From contig JAJYUT010000002.1 in assembly GCA_021792365.1 (NCBI GenBank), forward strand, positions 640,313 to 704,312: a stretch of 64,000 bases of DNA, written 5' to 3'. This stretch comes from Pseudomonadota bacterium (lineage in GTDB: Bacteria; Pseudomonadota; Alphaproteobacteria; Dongiales; Dongiaceae). Positions 53,858 to 63,836 of the stretch are shown piece after piece; positions within the stretch are counted from its first letter, which is position 1, and every line of letters starts with the position of its first letter. Position numbers and translations under genes: made by a program. The notes under the pieces are model-generated. The model was not told where the DNA came from and ran no database searches. It saw nothing but the letters and a program-made list of their open reading frames with translations.

Positions 53858-55645
53858 CTATTGGCCCGCCTTCTTCAGGGGGAGATCAAGCCTGATATGC
53901 AATTCCTTCAAGCGTGCGGGCGGAACCTCGGCCGGCGCCTGCATCAACAGGTCTTCCGCCCGCTGGTTGAGCGGGAAAGCGATGACCTCGCGGATGTTCC
54001 TCTCGTCCGCCAGCAGCATGACGATGCGGTCGATGCCGGGCGCCGATCCACCATGGGGCGGCGCGCCGAACTTGAAGGCATTCAGCATGCCGCCGAACTG
54101 GGCCTCCACCTCGCTCGACGGGTAGCCGGCGATCTCGAAGGCCTTGTACATGATCTCCGGCAAGTGGTTGCGGATCGCGCCGGAAGACAGCTCGACGCCG
54201 TTGCACACGATGTCGTACTGGTAGGCCTTGATGGTCAGCGGGTCCTGGTTCAGCAGGGCGTCCAGGCCGCCCTGCGGCATCGAGAACGGATTGTGGCTGA
54301 ACTCGATCTTCTTCAGCTCCTCGTTGTACTCGTACATCGGGAAGTCGACGATCCAGCAGAACTCGAATCTTGTGGCATCGACGAGCTGCAGTTCGTCGGC
54401 CAACCTGGTGCGCACCGTGCCGGCGAACTTCTCGGCGATTGCCTTCTTGTCGCAGGCAAAGAACACGGCGTCGCCATCCTGGGCGCCAGTCGCGGACTTG
54501 ATCGCGGCGATGCGCGCTTCATCGAGGTTCTTGGCGATGGGGCCTTTGGCGCCGCCCGCCTCGTAGACGATGTAGCCGAGGCCGCCGGCGCCCTGCGAAC
54601 GCGCCCACTCGTTCAGCTTGTCGAAGAAGCTGCGCGGCTTGCCCGCCGCGCCCGGCGCGGGAATGCCGCGCACGATCGCGCCGCCGTCGATCGCCTTGGC
54701 AAAGATGCCGAAGCTGGAGCCGCGGAACGGCTCCGTCACGTCGGCGATCACGAGGGGGTTGCGCAGATCCGGCTTGTCCGAGCCGTATTTCAGCATCGCT
54801 TGCTCGAAGGGGATGCGCGGGAACGGCAGGGCCGAGACCTTGCGGTCGCCGGCGAATTCCTCGAACACGCCGTGCAGCACCGGCTCGATGGTGTTGAAGA
54901 CGTCTTCCTGCGTCACGTACGACATCTCGAAATCGAGCTGGTAGAACTCGCCCGGCGAGCGGTCGGCGCGGCTGTCCTCGTCGCGGAAGCAGGGCGCGAT
55001 CTGAAAATAGCGGTCGAAGCCGGCCACCATCAGGAGCTGCTTGAACTGCTGCGGCGCCTGGGGCAGCGCGTAGAACTTGCCCGGATGCAGACGCGCCGGC
55101 ACCAGGAAGTCGCGCGCGCCCTCCGGCGAGGACGAGGTCAGGATCGGCGTCTGGAACTCGGTGAAGCCGGCATCGATCATGCGGCGGCGAATCGAGGAGA
55201 TCACCTGCGAGCGCAGCACGATGTTGCTGTGCACCCGGTCGCGGCGCAGATCGAGGAAGCGGTAGCGCAGGCGCACCTCCTCCCCCGCATCCTCGTCGCT
55301 GTTGACCTGCAGCGGCACGACCTCCGCGGCGGACTGGATGACGTAGTCCTGGATCTGCAGCTCGATCTCGCCGGTCGCCAGCTTCGGGTTGGCGGTTTCC
55401 GCCGGCCGCTTCACTACCTTGCCGGTCACCGTCACCACGCTCTCGACCCGGGTCTGCTCGACCGCCTTGAACAGAGGAGAGGAAACGTCCAGCACGCACT
55501 GGGTCAGGCCGTAATGGTCCCGCAGGTCGATGAAGACCAGGTTGCCGTGATCACGCTTGCGGTGGACCCAGCCGGAGAGCCGGACCTGCTGGCCGACATC
55601 GGCCAGACGGAGCGCGCCGCAGGTATGCGTGCGGTAGGCGTGCAT
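53858..55645 (-). CDS. aspS: Aspartate-tRNA ligase
   Basis: Class IIb aminoacyl-tRNA synthetase, 595 aa. OB-fold anticodon domain ([23 protein letters not shown]), class II motif 2 around [21 protein letters not shown], bacterial GAD insertion (about 290-420) and motif 3 [28 protein letters not shown]. It may charge both tRNA-Asp and tRNA-Asn, as many alphaproteobacteria do; the sequence alone does not decide this. It is divergent from rnd. Confidence 0.97.
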   Translation of the reverse strand: MHAYRTHTCGALRLADVGQQVRLSGWVHRKRDHGNLVFIDLRDHYGLTQCVLDVSSPLFKAVEQTRVESVVTVTGKVVKRPAETANPKLATGEIELQIQDYVIQSAAEVVPLQVNSDEDAGEEVRLRYRFLDLRRDRVHSNIVLRSQVISSIRRRMIDAGFTEFQTPILTSSSPEGARDFLVPARLHPGKFYALPQAPQQFKQLLMVAGFDRYFQIAPCFRDEDSRADRSPGEFYQLDFEMSYVTQEDVFNTIEPVLHGVFEEFAGDRKVSALPFPRIPFEQAMLKYGSDKPDLRNPLVIADVTEPFRGSSFGIFAKAIDGGAIVRGIPAPGAAGKPRSFFDKLNEWARSQGAGGLGYIVYEAGGAKGPIAKNLDEARIAAIKSATGAQDGDAVFFACDKKAIAEKFAGTVRTRLADELQLVDATRFEFCWIVDFPMYEYNEELKKIEFSHNPFSMPQGGLDALLNQDPLTIKAYQYDIVCNGVELSSGAIRNHLPEIMYKAFEIAGYPSSEVEAQFGGMLNAFKFGAPPHGGSAPGIDRIVMLLADERNIREVIAFPLNQRAEDLLMQAPAEVPPARLKELHIRLDLPLKKAGQ

Positions 55646-55779
55646 GTGAATTTCCTCAAAGATTCCAAGGTTTCGGCGCGAGAAGCCACGGAAAGCCGGG
55701 CTTTGTCAAGGCTGGGCCGGGAGGAGCCGCGACCCGCCCTTTCCAGACTCCGGCAAACCCGCTATAGCATCCGCCAATC

Positions 55780-56961
55780 ATGGTTCGTCACGCCGCCGCA
55801 GATCCCCATCTGATCACCAAATCCGACGCGCTCGCCGAGTTCTGCCACGGCCTGGCACATGCGCCCTTCATCACGATCGACACGGAATTCCTGCGGGAAA
55901 AGACCTATTGGCCGATCCTCTGCCTGGTCCAGATCGCAGGCCCGGAGCAGGACCAAGTGGCGGCCATCGACACCCTGGCGCCGGGGCTCGACCTGACGCC
56001 GCTGCACGCCCTGCTCAACAACACCAAGGTGATCAAGGTCTTCCATGCCGCGCGGCAGGACGTGGAGATCTTTTTCCGCCTGACCGGGAGCATCCCCAAG
56101 CCGATCGTCGACACCCAGGTGCTGGCGATGGTCTGCGGGTTCGGCGATGCGGCGAGCTATGAGACGCTGGCGAGCAAGCTGGCCGGTGTGCGGCTGGACA
56201 AACTGGCGCGCTTCACCGACTGGTCGCGGCGGCCCTTGTCGGCGCGGCAACTCGACTATGCCCTGTCCGATGTCATTCACCTGCGCGGCATCTATCAGAA
56301 GCTGCACGACAAGGCGGACAAGACCGGGCGCCTGGAATGGATCGGGGAAGAGATGGCGCTGCTGACCGATCCCGCGACTTACGAGTTCAACCCGGAGAAC
56401 GCCTGGAAACGCCTGAGGACCCGCTCGGAGAAGCCGCGCTTCCTCTCGGTGCTGAAGGAGGTCGCGGCCTGGCGCGAGCGCGAGGCGCAGACGCGCGATG
56501 TTCCGCGCAACCGCGTGCTGAACGACGAGAACATCGTCGAGATCGCCGCGCACCTGCCGGAGACGCCGGAGCAACTGGCGCAATGCCGCGGCCTGACGCG
56601 CGGATTCGCCGACGGCCGCAACGGCGAGGCGATCCTGGCCGCGGTGCGCCGAGGCCTGGCGGTGCCGGAAAGCGAGGCGCCGAGGCTGCCGCCACGCCCG
56701 GAGATCCCGTCGGGTCTGGGGCCCTTGATCGATCTCCTGCGCGTGCTGCTGAAGCTGCGCTGCGACGAGTTCGAAGTGGCGCAGAAGCTGATCGCCAGCG
56801 CATCGGACCTGGAGCGCATTGCTGCCGACGACCACGCCAAGGTGCCGGCCCTGCATGGCTGGCGCCGCAAGGTGTTCGGCGAGGAGGCGCTGGCGCTGAA
56901 GCACGGCAAGCTGGCCCTGACCGCCAAGGGCCGCTCGATCCGGATCATTTCGCTCGAGTAG
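55780..56961 (+). CDS. rnd: Ribonuclease D
   Basis: DEDD-type 3'-5' exoribonuclease for tRNA maturation, 393 aa. The exonuclease motifs are FITIDTEFLREKTYWP, KVFHAARQDVEIFF and the final LSARQLDYALSDVIHL with Tyr. An HRDC domain follows at about residues 215-290 (LKEVAAWREREAQTRDVPRNRVLND). The ATG at 55780 is the natural start. Its end is 20 bases before the second REP-like element. Confidence 0.95.
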   Translation: MVRHAAADPHLITKSDALAEFCHGLAHAPFITIDTEFLREKTYWPILCLVQIAGPEQDQVAAIDTLAPGLDLTPLHALLNNTKVIKVFHAARQDVEIFFRLTGSIPKPIVDTQVLAMVCGFGDAASYETLASKLAGVRLDKLARFTDWSRRPLSARQLDYALSDVIHLRGIYQKLHDKADKTGRLEWIGEEMALLTDPATYEFNPENAWKRLRTRSEKPRFLSVLKEVAAWREREAQTRDVPRNRVLNDENIVEIAAHLPETPEQLAQCRGLTRGFADGRNGEAILAAVRRGLAVPESEAPRLPPRPEIPSGLGPLIDLLRVLLKLRCDEFEVAQKLIASASDLERIAADDHAKVPALHGWRRKVFGEEALALKHGKLALTAKGRSIRIISLE

Positions 56962-56981
56962 CGGCGCTCTCTACTCCGACT

Positions 56982-57085
56982 GTCATACCGGCCAAGCGAA
57001 ACGCCGAGCCGGGGCCCATGATGCATCACCGCGTTGCCGATGATTGCGTGGGTCCCGGATCACGGCGCTTCGCGGCCGGGATGAC
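56982..57085. repeat. REP-like palindromic element, copy 2
   Basis: A 104-base intergenic element with inverted ends GTCATACCGG and CCGGGATGAC, between the convergent rnd and ppx genes. The interior has further inverted parts (GGGCCCATGATG and the later TGGGTCCCGGATCACG). Ends and size match the element at 38069-38175. Confidence 0.72.
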
Positions 57086-57117
57086 AGAAGAGGATGAGTG
57101 CTCGTGGTGCGCAGTCG

Positions 57118-58626
57118 TCAGACGATCTGCACAGCTTTGTCGAAGGCGCGCCCGACGGCCTCGAGGCGGCGCTGCACGGCTTCGCCGAACAGCAGGCGCG
57201 ATTCCTGCGGCAGATGCAGGCAGATCTTGCCGTCCTTCCTGAAGAGCCGCGTCTGGGTCAGCATCGCGAGGGTGCCGCCGCTCAGCGAGTAAGCAAGGCG
57301 GATCACACTGCCGACGCGCCAGGCGAAGGTCACGTCGTCGTCCTTCACCAGGGACATGAACGGATCGGCATAATGCGTCTCGTCCAGGCTGGCGCCGTAG
57401 CGGATCGCCATGGCGAGCGCCAGGATCACGCGCTCAGCGTGATCGATGCCGGCAACCGGCATCCTGAGGACGCGCATGAAGGTCTGCTCGGAGCGGTAAT
57501 CCGGATGCTCCCGCCAGCCGAGGTCGGAGAGCAGGCAGACCGCTTCGCGCAGGCGCGCGCGCGGCTCATCCTCATCGGAGAACAGGGGCGCGATCCAGTT
57601 ATCGAGGGCATCGCTCACTGATTCGAAACGGCCATCGAGACCGGCGAAGTCCGCACAGCCGACCAGCAAGGGGTCGGCCGCCTGATCGCTCACGCCAAGC
57701 TTGGCGAACAGGCAGCCTTCGCGCAGCCCGTAGGCGGAGAAAAGGGTCCGCTCCGGCCTCGCGACGCGCAGCAGCCGCTCCATGATGAGGGCGCCCAGCG
57801 GCAGCGTGTCGATGCGGCGCTTGGAGATGCCTTCCAATGAGCTCAGGCTGCGCCGGCCGAGGCGGCTCACCACCCGCGCCAGATCCTCCGCCGGGCGCCG
57901 GCTGATCCGATATTCATGGATCACGTGGAGGGGATAGTGCGTCTGATCCATGTGAATCTTGGCCAGCGTACGCCAGGTGCCGCCCACCGGATAGAAGGTG
58001 CGGCCTTTTACTTCCTGCAGCCATGCCAGGTCTTCCAGGTGCCGGTCGATGATCTTCTGCGCGGCGTCCAGATCGCCCTCGGTCGCCTCCGCCAGGCGCA
58101 AAGGACCGATCGGCAGGGTGACCTGCTGACCGATCTTGCCCTTGTTCAGCAGCACCAGCTCCAGGCTGCCGCCGCCGAGGTCGCCCATCAGGCCGTCGGC
58201 ATTGGGGACGCCGGCGAGCACGCCCAGCGCGGAGAGGCGCGCCTCCTCCTCGCCCGAGATCACGCGCACCGCAACGCCGGTGGCGTGCTCGATCTCCTTA
58301 GCGAATTCCTTGCCATCCTTGGCGTCGCGCATGGCGGCGGTGGCCAGCATCTCGACATCCGTCACGTTCATCGCGCGCGTCAGGGCGACGAAACGCCGAA
58401 TGTTGATCAGCGCGTCCTTGCGACCCTCGGCATTCAGCTTGCCGGTCCGCTCCAACCCCTTCCCGAGGCCAGGCAGCGCCTTCTCGTTGAAGATCGGCAC
58501 CAGGCTGCGCGAGCGCTTTTCATAGACCACGAGGCGAACGGAATTCGAACCGACATCGATGACCGCTACCCGCCCGGGCTTCGCCGCCTTGGCGATCGCG
58601 GCCGCTTGCCGCAGCGTTGCCGTCAA
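57118..58626 (-). CDS. ppx: Exopolyphosphatase (Ppx/GppA family)
   Basis: Releases phosphate from polyphosphate ends or hydrolyses pppGpp; 502 aa. The ASKHA-fold phosphate loops are VAVIDVGSNSVRLVVYE and GVPNADGLMGDLGGGSLELVLL; a helical C-terminal region includes an HD-like part (WREHPDYRSEQTFMRV, then DHAERVILALAMAIRYG). It begins four bases after the ppk stop, so ppk and ppx form one operon that both makes and degrades polyphosphate. Confidence 0.95.
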   Translation of the reverse strand: MTATLRQAAAIAKAAKPGRVAVIDVGSNSVRLVVYEKRSRSLVPIFNEKALPGLGKGLERTGKLNAEGRKDALINIRRFVALTRAMNVTDVEMLATAAMRDAKDGKEFAKEIEHATGVAVRVISGEEEARLSALGVLAGVPNADGLMGDLGGGSLELVLLNKGKIGQQVTLPIGPLRLAEATEGDLDAAQKIIDRHLEDLAWLQEVKGRTFYPVGGTWRTLAKIHMDQTHYPLHVIHEYRISRRPAEDLARVVSRLGRRSLSSLEGISKRRIDTLPLGALIMERLLRVARPERTLFSAYGLREGCLFAKLGVSDQAADPLLVGCADFAGLDGRFESVSDALDNWIAPLFSDEDEPRARLREAVCLLSDLGWREHPDYRSEQTFMRVLRMPVAGIDHAERVILALAMAIRYGASLDETHYADPFMSLVKDDDVTFAWRVGSVIRLAYSLSGGTLAMLTQTRLFRKDGKICLHLPQESRLLFGEAVQRRLEAVGRAFDKAVQIV

Positions 58627-58630
58627 TGAA

Positions 58631-60862
58631 TCAACCCTTCAACAAATTCAGCTTGGGAGTCTTGGCACGTTTCTTAAGCGCAGAGCCGCGGCCCGACAAG
58701 CTCGGATTTGTCATGAAATAATGATGCGCGCTGAACGGCGGTTCCTCGCCCGGCTCGACCCGGTGATAGGTGCCGTAGGGGTCGGAAACCCAGCTCTGCA
58801 TGTTGTCCTTGAGGTTCGCGATCATGATCTGGTCGAGGATCTGCTGATGGACGGTCGGGTTCTCGATCGGCACCAGCATCTCCAGCCGGCGGTCCATGTT
58901 GCGCGGCATCCAATCGGCAGAGGAGATGAAGACCTTCGCGTGGCGCGACGGCAGCGCCTGCCCCGCGCCGAAGCAGACGATGCGCGAGTGCTCCAGGAAG
59001 CGGCCGACGATGCTCTTGACGCGGATGTTGTCGGAAAGCCCGGGAACGCCGGGCCGCAAGCAGCAGACGCCGCGCACCACCAGATCGACCTTCACGCCGG
59101 CCTGGCTCGCGCGATAGAGCGCATCGATCAGCTCCGGATCAACCAGCGAATTCACCTTCACCCAGATGCTGCCGGTCCGGCCTGCCTTCACATGCTCGAC
59201 CTCGTCGTCGATCAGGCGCAGCAACGTCGGCCGCAGGGTGATCGGCGCGAAGGCCACCTTCTCAGTCGCCTGCGGCGTCGCGTATCCGGTCATGTAATTG
59301 AACAGCCGCGCCGCGTCGTGGCACAGGCCCGGATCGCAGGTGAAGAAGCTGAGATCGGTGTAGATCTTGGCCGTCACAGGATGGTAGTTGCCGGTGCCGT
59401 AGTGAACATACGTGCGCAAGCTGCCGCTCTCGCGGCGCATCACCATCGAAACCTTGGCGTGGGTTTTGAGCGCCACGAAGCCGTAGACCACCTGCACACC
59501 GGCGCGCTCCAGGTCGCGCGCCCAGCGGATATTGGCCGCCTCGTCGAAGCGCGCCTTGAGCTCGACCAGCGCCGTGACGGATTTGCCCGCCTCCGCCGCC
59601 TCGATCAACGCCTTGACGATCGGGCTGTCCTCGCTGGTGCGGTAGAGCGTCTGCTTGATGGCGACAACGTTCGGATCGCGCGCGGCCTGCAGGATGAACT
59701 GCACGACCACGTCGAAGCTCTCGTACGGGTGGTGAACGACGATGTCCTTCTGGCGGACCGCGGCGAAGCAATCGCCCCCCATGTCGCGGATGCGCTCAGG
59801 AAAGCGCGGGTTGAAGGGCTGGAACTTGAGATCCGGCCGCTCGTCGACGATCAGCCTGGACGTGCTCGCGAGGCCGATCAGCCCGTCGAGCGGGAACACG
59901 TCGGCGCGATCGGCGCCCAGCTCGTCGATGACGAAGGCGAGCAGATCCTCCGGCATCTCGGCATTGACCTTGAGGCGAATGACCGTGCCGCGCCGGCGCT
60001 GCTTCAGGGCGGATTCGAAATGCCGCACCAGGTCTTCCGCCTCTTCCATGATCTCGATCTCGCTGTCGCGGATCAGGCGGAAATGTCCCTTGCTGATGAC
60101 ATCGAATTGCGGGAACAGCCGGTCGAGATAGAGTCCGGCCATGTCTTCGATCGTCAGGAAGCGGATGTTCTTGGTATCGGCGCCCGGCAGCCGGATGAAG
60201 CGCGGCAGCTGCGACGGCAGCGGCAGCAAAGCCCGCAGCATCTTGCCGTCGGCGGCGCGACGCAGCTCCAGCGCCAGGGCAAAGCCCTGGTTGGGCATGA
60301 AAGGGAACGGATGCGCCGGGTCGACCGCCATCGGCGTCAGGACGGGAAAGATCTGGTCCAGGAAATAGGTGTCGAGCCAAGCCTTTTCCGTGCCGGTCAA
60401 TTCGCCTGGATCGACGACCGCGACCCCGGCCTCGCGCAGCAACTGACGCAAGCTGCGCCAATGGGCCTGCTGATCGCGCATCAGCTCGCCGCTGCGCCGG
60501 TTGAGAGCCGCCAATTGCTGCGCCGGGGTCAGGCCGTCGGCGCTGGTGACGGAAACGCCGGCGCGGATCTGTCCGCGCAGGCCGGCGACGCGCACCATGT
60601 AGAATTCGTCGAGGTTGTTCGCGGAGATCGACAGGAACCGCAGCCGCTCGAACAGCGGGTGATTCGGATTGCCCGCCTCGTCCAGCACGCGCTCATTGAA
60701 GGCGAGCCACGATAGCTCGCGATTGATGAAGCGGTTGGGTGAGGTCATCTCGATCTTGAGTGACGATAGGTCCGCTGCAGCGTCGTCCACGGCTTGCTCT
60801 CCAGCTCCGATTCGATTTCTGCCGGCGGCGGCCGCCGCGGCTGTGTTTTCCGTTTCGATCAT
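58631..60862 (-). CDS. ppk: Polyphosphate kinase 1
   Basis: Reversible ATP-polyphosphate phosphotransferase of the Ppk1 type, 743 aa. The N domain begins [20 protein letters not shown]; the core has [13 protein letters not shown] and [21 protein letters not shown]; the autophosphorylated His is in [11 protein letters not shown] ([13 protein letters not shown]), with a second in [21 protein letters not shown]. The ATG at 60862 is used, but another at 60748 ([14 protein letters not shown]) gives the more usual N terminus. A PHO-box-like repeat lies 35 bases upstream. Confidence 0.96.
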   Translation of the reverse strand: MIETENTAAAAAAGRNRIGAGEQAVDDAAADLSSLKIEMTSPNRFINRELSWLAFNERVLDEAGNPNHPLFERLRFLSISANNLDEFYMVRVAGLRGQIRAGVSVTSADGLTPAQQLAALNRRSGELMRDQQAHWRSLRQLLREAGVAVVDPGELTGTEKAWLDTYFLDQIFPVLTPMAVDPAHPFPFMPNQGFALALELRRAADGKMLRALLPLPSQLPRFIRLPGADTKNIRFLTIEDMAGLYLDRLFPQFDVISKGHFRLIRDSEIEIMEEAEDLVRHFESALKQRRRGTVIRLKVNAEMPEDLLAFVIDELGADRADVFPLDGLIGLASTSRLIVDERPDLKFQPFNPRFPERIRDMGGDCFAAVRQKDIVVHHPYESFDVVVQFILQAARDPNVVAIKQTLYRTSEDSPIVKALIEAAEAGKSVTALVELKARFDEAANIRWARDLERAGVQVVYGFVALKTHAKVSMVMRRESGSLRTYVHYGTGNYHPVTAKIYTDLSFFTCDPGLCHDAARLFNYMTGYATPQATEKVAFAPITLRPTLLRLIDDEVEHVKAGRTGSIWVKVNSLVDPELIDALYRASQAGVKVDLVVRGVCCLRPGVPGLSDNIRVKSIVGRFLEHSRIVCFGAGQALPSRHAKVFISSADWMPRNMDRRLEMLVPIENPTVHQQILDQIMIANLKDNMQSWVSDPYGTYHRVEPGEEPPFSAHHYFMTNPSLSGRGSALKKRAKTPKLNLLKG

Positions 60863-60897
60863 AATCCGGCCGTTTCAAACGACGCTAAGGAGCATCC

Positions 60898-60915
60898 ATG
60901 ACACTTATGTGACAT
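60898..60915 (-). promoter_or_regulatory. PHO box upstream of ppk
   Basis: The minus strand reads ATGTCACATAAGTGTCAT: TGTCA repeated with an 11-base period, matching the PhoB consensus CTGTCATAAATCTGTCAC at the key positions. It is 35 bases before the ppk ATG, where bound PhoB would activate the ppk-ppx operon under phosphate limitation. Confidence 0.68.
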
Positions 60916-61037
60916 GCTCGCGGTTAAGATCATATAACATGATTTTCGCATTCTTGGACCTTGTTCGGGAACGTATCCAGGGGCATGTATAGCGCCCAAT
61001 GGGCGGTCGTGCGCCGCCGAGGGAACCCTGGCCGACC

Positions 61038-61565
61038 GTGCCCAAAACACTGATCCTGCTGCGCCACGCCAAGTCCGCGTGGGACAATCCCAGCCTCGCC
61101 GATTTCGCTCGCCCCCTGTCCAGCCGCGGGCGCAAGGCGGCACCGCTGATAGGGGCATATCTTGCCCGCCACGGCTTAGTGCCGGACCTCGTCCTCGCCT
61201 CCTCCGCCCAGCGGGTGATCGAGACCCTGGACCTCGTCAGCGCCGGCTGGCCGGGCAAGCCGACAATCCGCAAGTTGAAGAGCCTCTATCTTGCCATGCC
61301 GCGCGAAATGCTGCGGCGGCTCCAGGCCGTGGGGCGTGAGCCGGACCGCGTCATGCTGGTCGGCCATAATCCCGGCATCGCGGACCTCGCCAACTGGCTG
61401 TGCAGTCTGGGCAAGGCGGAGCAGCGGGCCAGCCTTGCGCGCAAGTTCCCGACCGGGGCGACTGCCGTCATCGAGTTCGATGTCGAGGACTGGGCCGAGG
61501 TGGATGCGGAAACGGGGCGCCTGATCGATTTCGCCACCCCGAAACAGATCGAGCGCGCGGACTGA
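61038..61565 (+). CDS. sixA: SixA-type phosphohistidine phosphatase
   Basis: A histidine phosphatase of the SixA family, 175 aa from a GTG (61038). The catalytic motif is LLRHAKSAW; the second His is in LVGHNPGIADLA. SixA dephosphorylates phospho-His in relay or PTS proteins. An ATG at 60999 would add 13 residues in the leader region. It is divergent from ppk and convergent with the CYTH-CHAD gene, inside a polyphosphate cluster. Confidence 0.9.
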   Translation: MPKTLILLRHAKSAWDNPSLADFARPLSSRGRKAAPLIGAYLARHGLVPDLVLASSAQRVIETLDLVSAGWPGKPTIRKLKSLYLAMPREMLRRLQAVGREPDRVMLVGHNPGIADLANWLCSLGKAEQRASLARKFPTGATAVIEFDVEDWAEVDAETGRLIDFATPKQIERAD

Positions 61566-61587
61566 CGGGCGCGGAGACACGCGCCGG

Positions 61588-63135
61588 CTATCGCCAGAAG
61601 CGCTTGGCTTCGGTGAAAGCGGCCCAGGCCTCGGCGCATTGCGCGACCTTCTCGTGCACGGCGTGCACCTGCCAGCCGATGATCATGCCCTGGATGCGCT
61701 GCAATTCGCTCCGCTCCAGCGCCTCCTGCCCGGCCGCGCGCTCCGCCAGCTGCCGCACCAATTGCCGCCCGACCGCGACGTCGTTCACCGCCCCCAGGCA
61801 ATCCTGCAGGTCCGACAGGCGATCCTGGAAGCGCTTGGTCGTCTTCGGCTTGAATAGGGAGGAAAAGGCGAGCCCGAGATAGCGCAGCTTCTTGCCGAAG
61901 ATGCGGAGGCGGTGAAGCTCCGCGTCGGGCAGTTCGGACCAGCGCTCGCCCAGCTTCATCAGGCGCTTGTAGCGGTTCTGCAGCAGCCGTTCCGCGAATG
62001 CGCGAACCGGCGTATCCAGGATCGGGCCGGCGAGTGCATGGCGCCACGCGCCCCTGTGCAGCCCCTGGAACATCTGCAACTGCATGGCCGCATAGCGGGG
62101 ATTGTGCAGAGCCTGGATCGCCTCATGGCGGGCGGCCGCGCGCGCCTCCTCCGAGATCCGCAGGAAGCGCTGGAAGGGCTCGTCATTGGCCAAATGCGGA
62201 GACATCTGCGATAGCGTCTCCAGCACCAGCACGTCCAAGTCCCGCGCGGGACCGCAGGCGCGCTGCGCCCAGCGCAGATCGATCGACCAGGCCGCGTGAA
62301 CGGTATCGTCGATCAGTTCGCGATACGCGCCGACGATGGCCCGCATCCGCCGCAGTGCGACGCGGAACTGATGGATCGCCTCGACCGCGCCAGTCTCCAT
62401 CATCGCGACTTCATTGGCCTGCATCTGGGCCATGCAACCGGCGATGATCTTCTCGAAGGCGGCGGCAACGGTGTCGTCATCACTCAGCTTGACCGGGATC
62501 GCCTTCCGCGGCTGCGGCGTCGCGGCATCCGCCAGGGCATAGCCGCGCGCCGCCTTGGTCGCGTGCCCCAGGCGAAAGGGAACGAGTTCCAGCAAGTCCT
62601 CCGCGGCGCCCCAAAGATCGGCTTGGTCACCGCCCATGAGCTCGATCTCCAGCTCATGGATCGGCTCTTCGCGATCACCCGCGCGAATGCTGCCGCGATC
62701 CAGCGACACCTCGATCTCCGAGCTCCGATAGGGCAAGCGCCATGACGTGCGCTCGAAGGTGGTGTGGAACACCGGCTGCAGCCGCGGCCACACGCCTTCG
62801 CGCAGCTCGCGCGCGAGCGTCCGGTCGCTCACCTTCGCCAGGCTCGGCACGTTGCTCGGGAGCTCCGCCTCCAGTTCGCGGAAGGTCTGCAATCCCAGCG
62901 CGCCGCCATTCGGCACTTTCAGCGTCTGGATGCGCTTGCGGCCGATCTCACGCACGCGCAGGGCCATGCCGCGTTTCGCCAGATCGCGTTCCAAGGTGTC
63001 GAAATAGACGTTGCGAAGAACCTTCTTCGTTCCCTTGGGCCGTGAATCCGGTTTGAGGCGCGCCAGGAGTTGATGGGAATCGACGCGCTGGAGCGTTGCC
63101 GGCAATTGCAGCTTCAGCTCCGTCTCGGTCGGCAT
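61588..63135 (-). CDS. CYTH-CHAD polyphosphate-associated protein
   Basis: A 515-aa two-domain protein. N-terminal CYTH triphosphate tunnel domain (about residues 1-200: the ExExK motif is in PTETELKLQL, with YFDTLERDLAKRGMALRVREIG and ELEIELM); C-terminal CHAD helical bundle (about 215-510: VEAIHQFRVALRRMRAIVGAYRE, RLRIFGKKLRYLGLAF, DLQDCLGAVNDVAVGRQLV). CHAD binds polyphosphate, CYTH acts on triphosphates or short polyphosphate. Start MPTETELKL is chosen over a Met five codons upstream. An 11-base triple repeat of PHO-box type lies 59 bases upstream. Confidence 0.92.
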   Translation of the reverse strand: MPTETELKLQLPATLQRVDSHQLLARLKPDSRPKGTKKVLRNVYFDTLERDLAKRGMALRVREIGRKRIQTLKVPNGGALGLQTFRELEAELPSNVPSLAKVSDRTLARELREGVWPRLQPVFHTTFERTSWRLPYRSSEIEVSLDRGSIRAGDREEPIHELEIELMGGDQADLWGAAEDLLELVPFRLGHATKAARGYALADAATPQPRKAIPVKLSDDDTVAAAFEKIIAGCMAQMQANEVAMMETGAVEAIHQFRVALRRMRAIVGAYRELIDDTVHAAWSIDLRWAQRACGPARDLDVLVLETLSQMSPHLANDEPFQRFLRISEEARAAARHEAIQALHNPRYAAMQLQMFQGLHRGAWRHALAGPILDTPVRAFAERLLQNRYKRLMKLGERWSELPDAELHRLRIFGKKLRYLGLAFSSLFKPKTTKRFQDRLSDLQDCLGAVNDVAVGRQLVRQLAERAAGQEALERSELQRIQGMIIGWQVHAVHEKVAQCAEAWAAFTEAKRFWR

Positions 63136-63193
63136 GCCTTCCCCGTGCACTTTTCCTTTGTGGCGCGCACCATAATGTTTAGCCTCTGCGCAA

Positions 63194-63226
63194 CAAAGTT
63201 ACAGAACGGCGTCAGTTTGATGACAG
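63194..63226 (-). promoter_or_regulatory. Three-unit PHO-box-like repeat upstream of CYTH-CHAD
   Basis: The minus strand has three successive 11-base units: CTGTCATCAAA, CTGACGCCGTT and CTGTAACTTTG. The first unit matches CTGTCAT exactly, the others keep CTG at 11-base spacing, the hallmark of PhoB sites. It points toward the CYTH-CHAD gene. Confidence 0.6.
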
Positions 63227-63364
63227 TGGACCGGGAAGGGTGTCGGGTCACAAACCCGTGAGCAGCGACATGACGGCCTGCCTCCCGGAGCGAGCGGCTG
63301 ATAATGTAACCCTGTCAGTCACTTATGAACCGAGCAATTCGGCAGGCAAAGGGGAGCATACCAG

Positions 63365-63832
63365 ATGAAGGGACGCATCGCGAAGCTGGGCGCCGTCGTC
63401 TTGACCGCAGCCATCGGTTTCACTACCGCCGTTAGCCTGGTGCAGGCAGCGGACCCGATCACCGAGCGCCGGGAGGCCATGAAGGGCAATGGCGCCGCGA
63501 TGAAGGCGATCAACGCCGCCCTGGAGAATGGGAGCGCGGCCGACCAACTGGTCAAGCATGCCGACCAGATCAACAGCACCGCGATGAAGTTGGAGGCCTT
63601 GTTCCCCGCCGGAACCGACCAGCCGCAAGGCAAGGATCCCGGCCACACAATGGCCAAGCCGGACATCTGGCAGGACCCGGAGAAATTCGCGGCCGAGGTC
63701 AAGAAGTTCCAGGACGAATCCGCGATGTTCAAAACCGCCGTGGCCGGCGGCGACATCGGCGTGATCAAGGCGGAGTTCGAGAATCTTGGCGGTACCTGCG
63801 GCAGTTGCCACAGAACCTTCCGCGCCAAATAG
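63365..63832 (+). CDS. Cytochrome c' (class II)
   Basis: A 155-aa periplasmic cytochrome. The signal peptide occupies about residues 1-28 (AAIGFTTAVSLVQA cleaved before ADPITERREAMK). The mature four-helix bundle begins with ERREAMKGNGAAMKAI and ends with the haem site CGSCH near the C terminus, as in cytochrome c' and c-556. It binds NO or serves electron transfer in related organisms. Preceded by AAAGGGGAG before the ATG. Confidence 0.93.
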   Translation: MKGRIAKLGAVVLTAAIGFTTAVSLVQAADPITERREAMKGNGAAMKAINAALENGSAADQLVKHADQINSTAMKLEALFPAGTDQPQGKDPGHTMAKPDIWQDPEKFAAEVKKFQDESAMFKTAVAGGDIGVIKAEFENLGGTCGSCHRTFRAK

Positions 63833-63836
63833 GCCC

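Noticed and set aside
58541-58560. TTCGAACC resembling a tRNA T-loop
   Set aside because: It lies inside the ppx coding sequence (the GSNSVR region) and no cloverleaf can be drawn around it.
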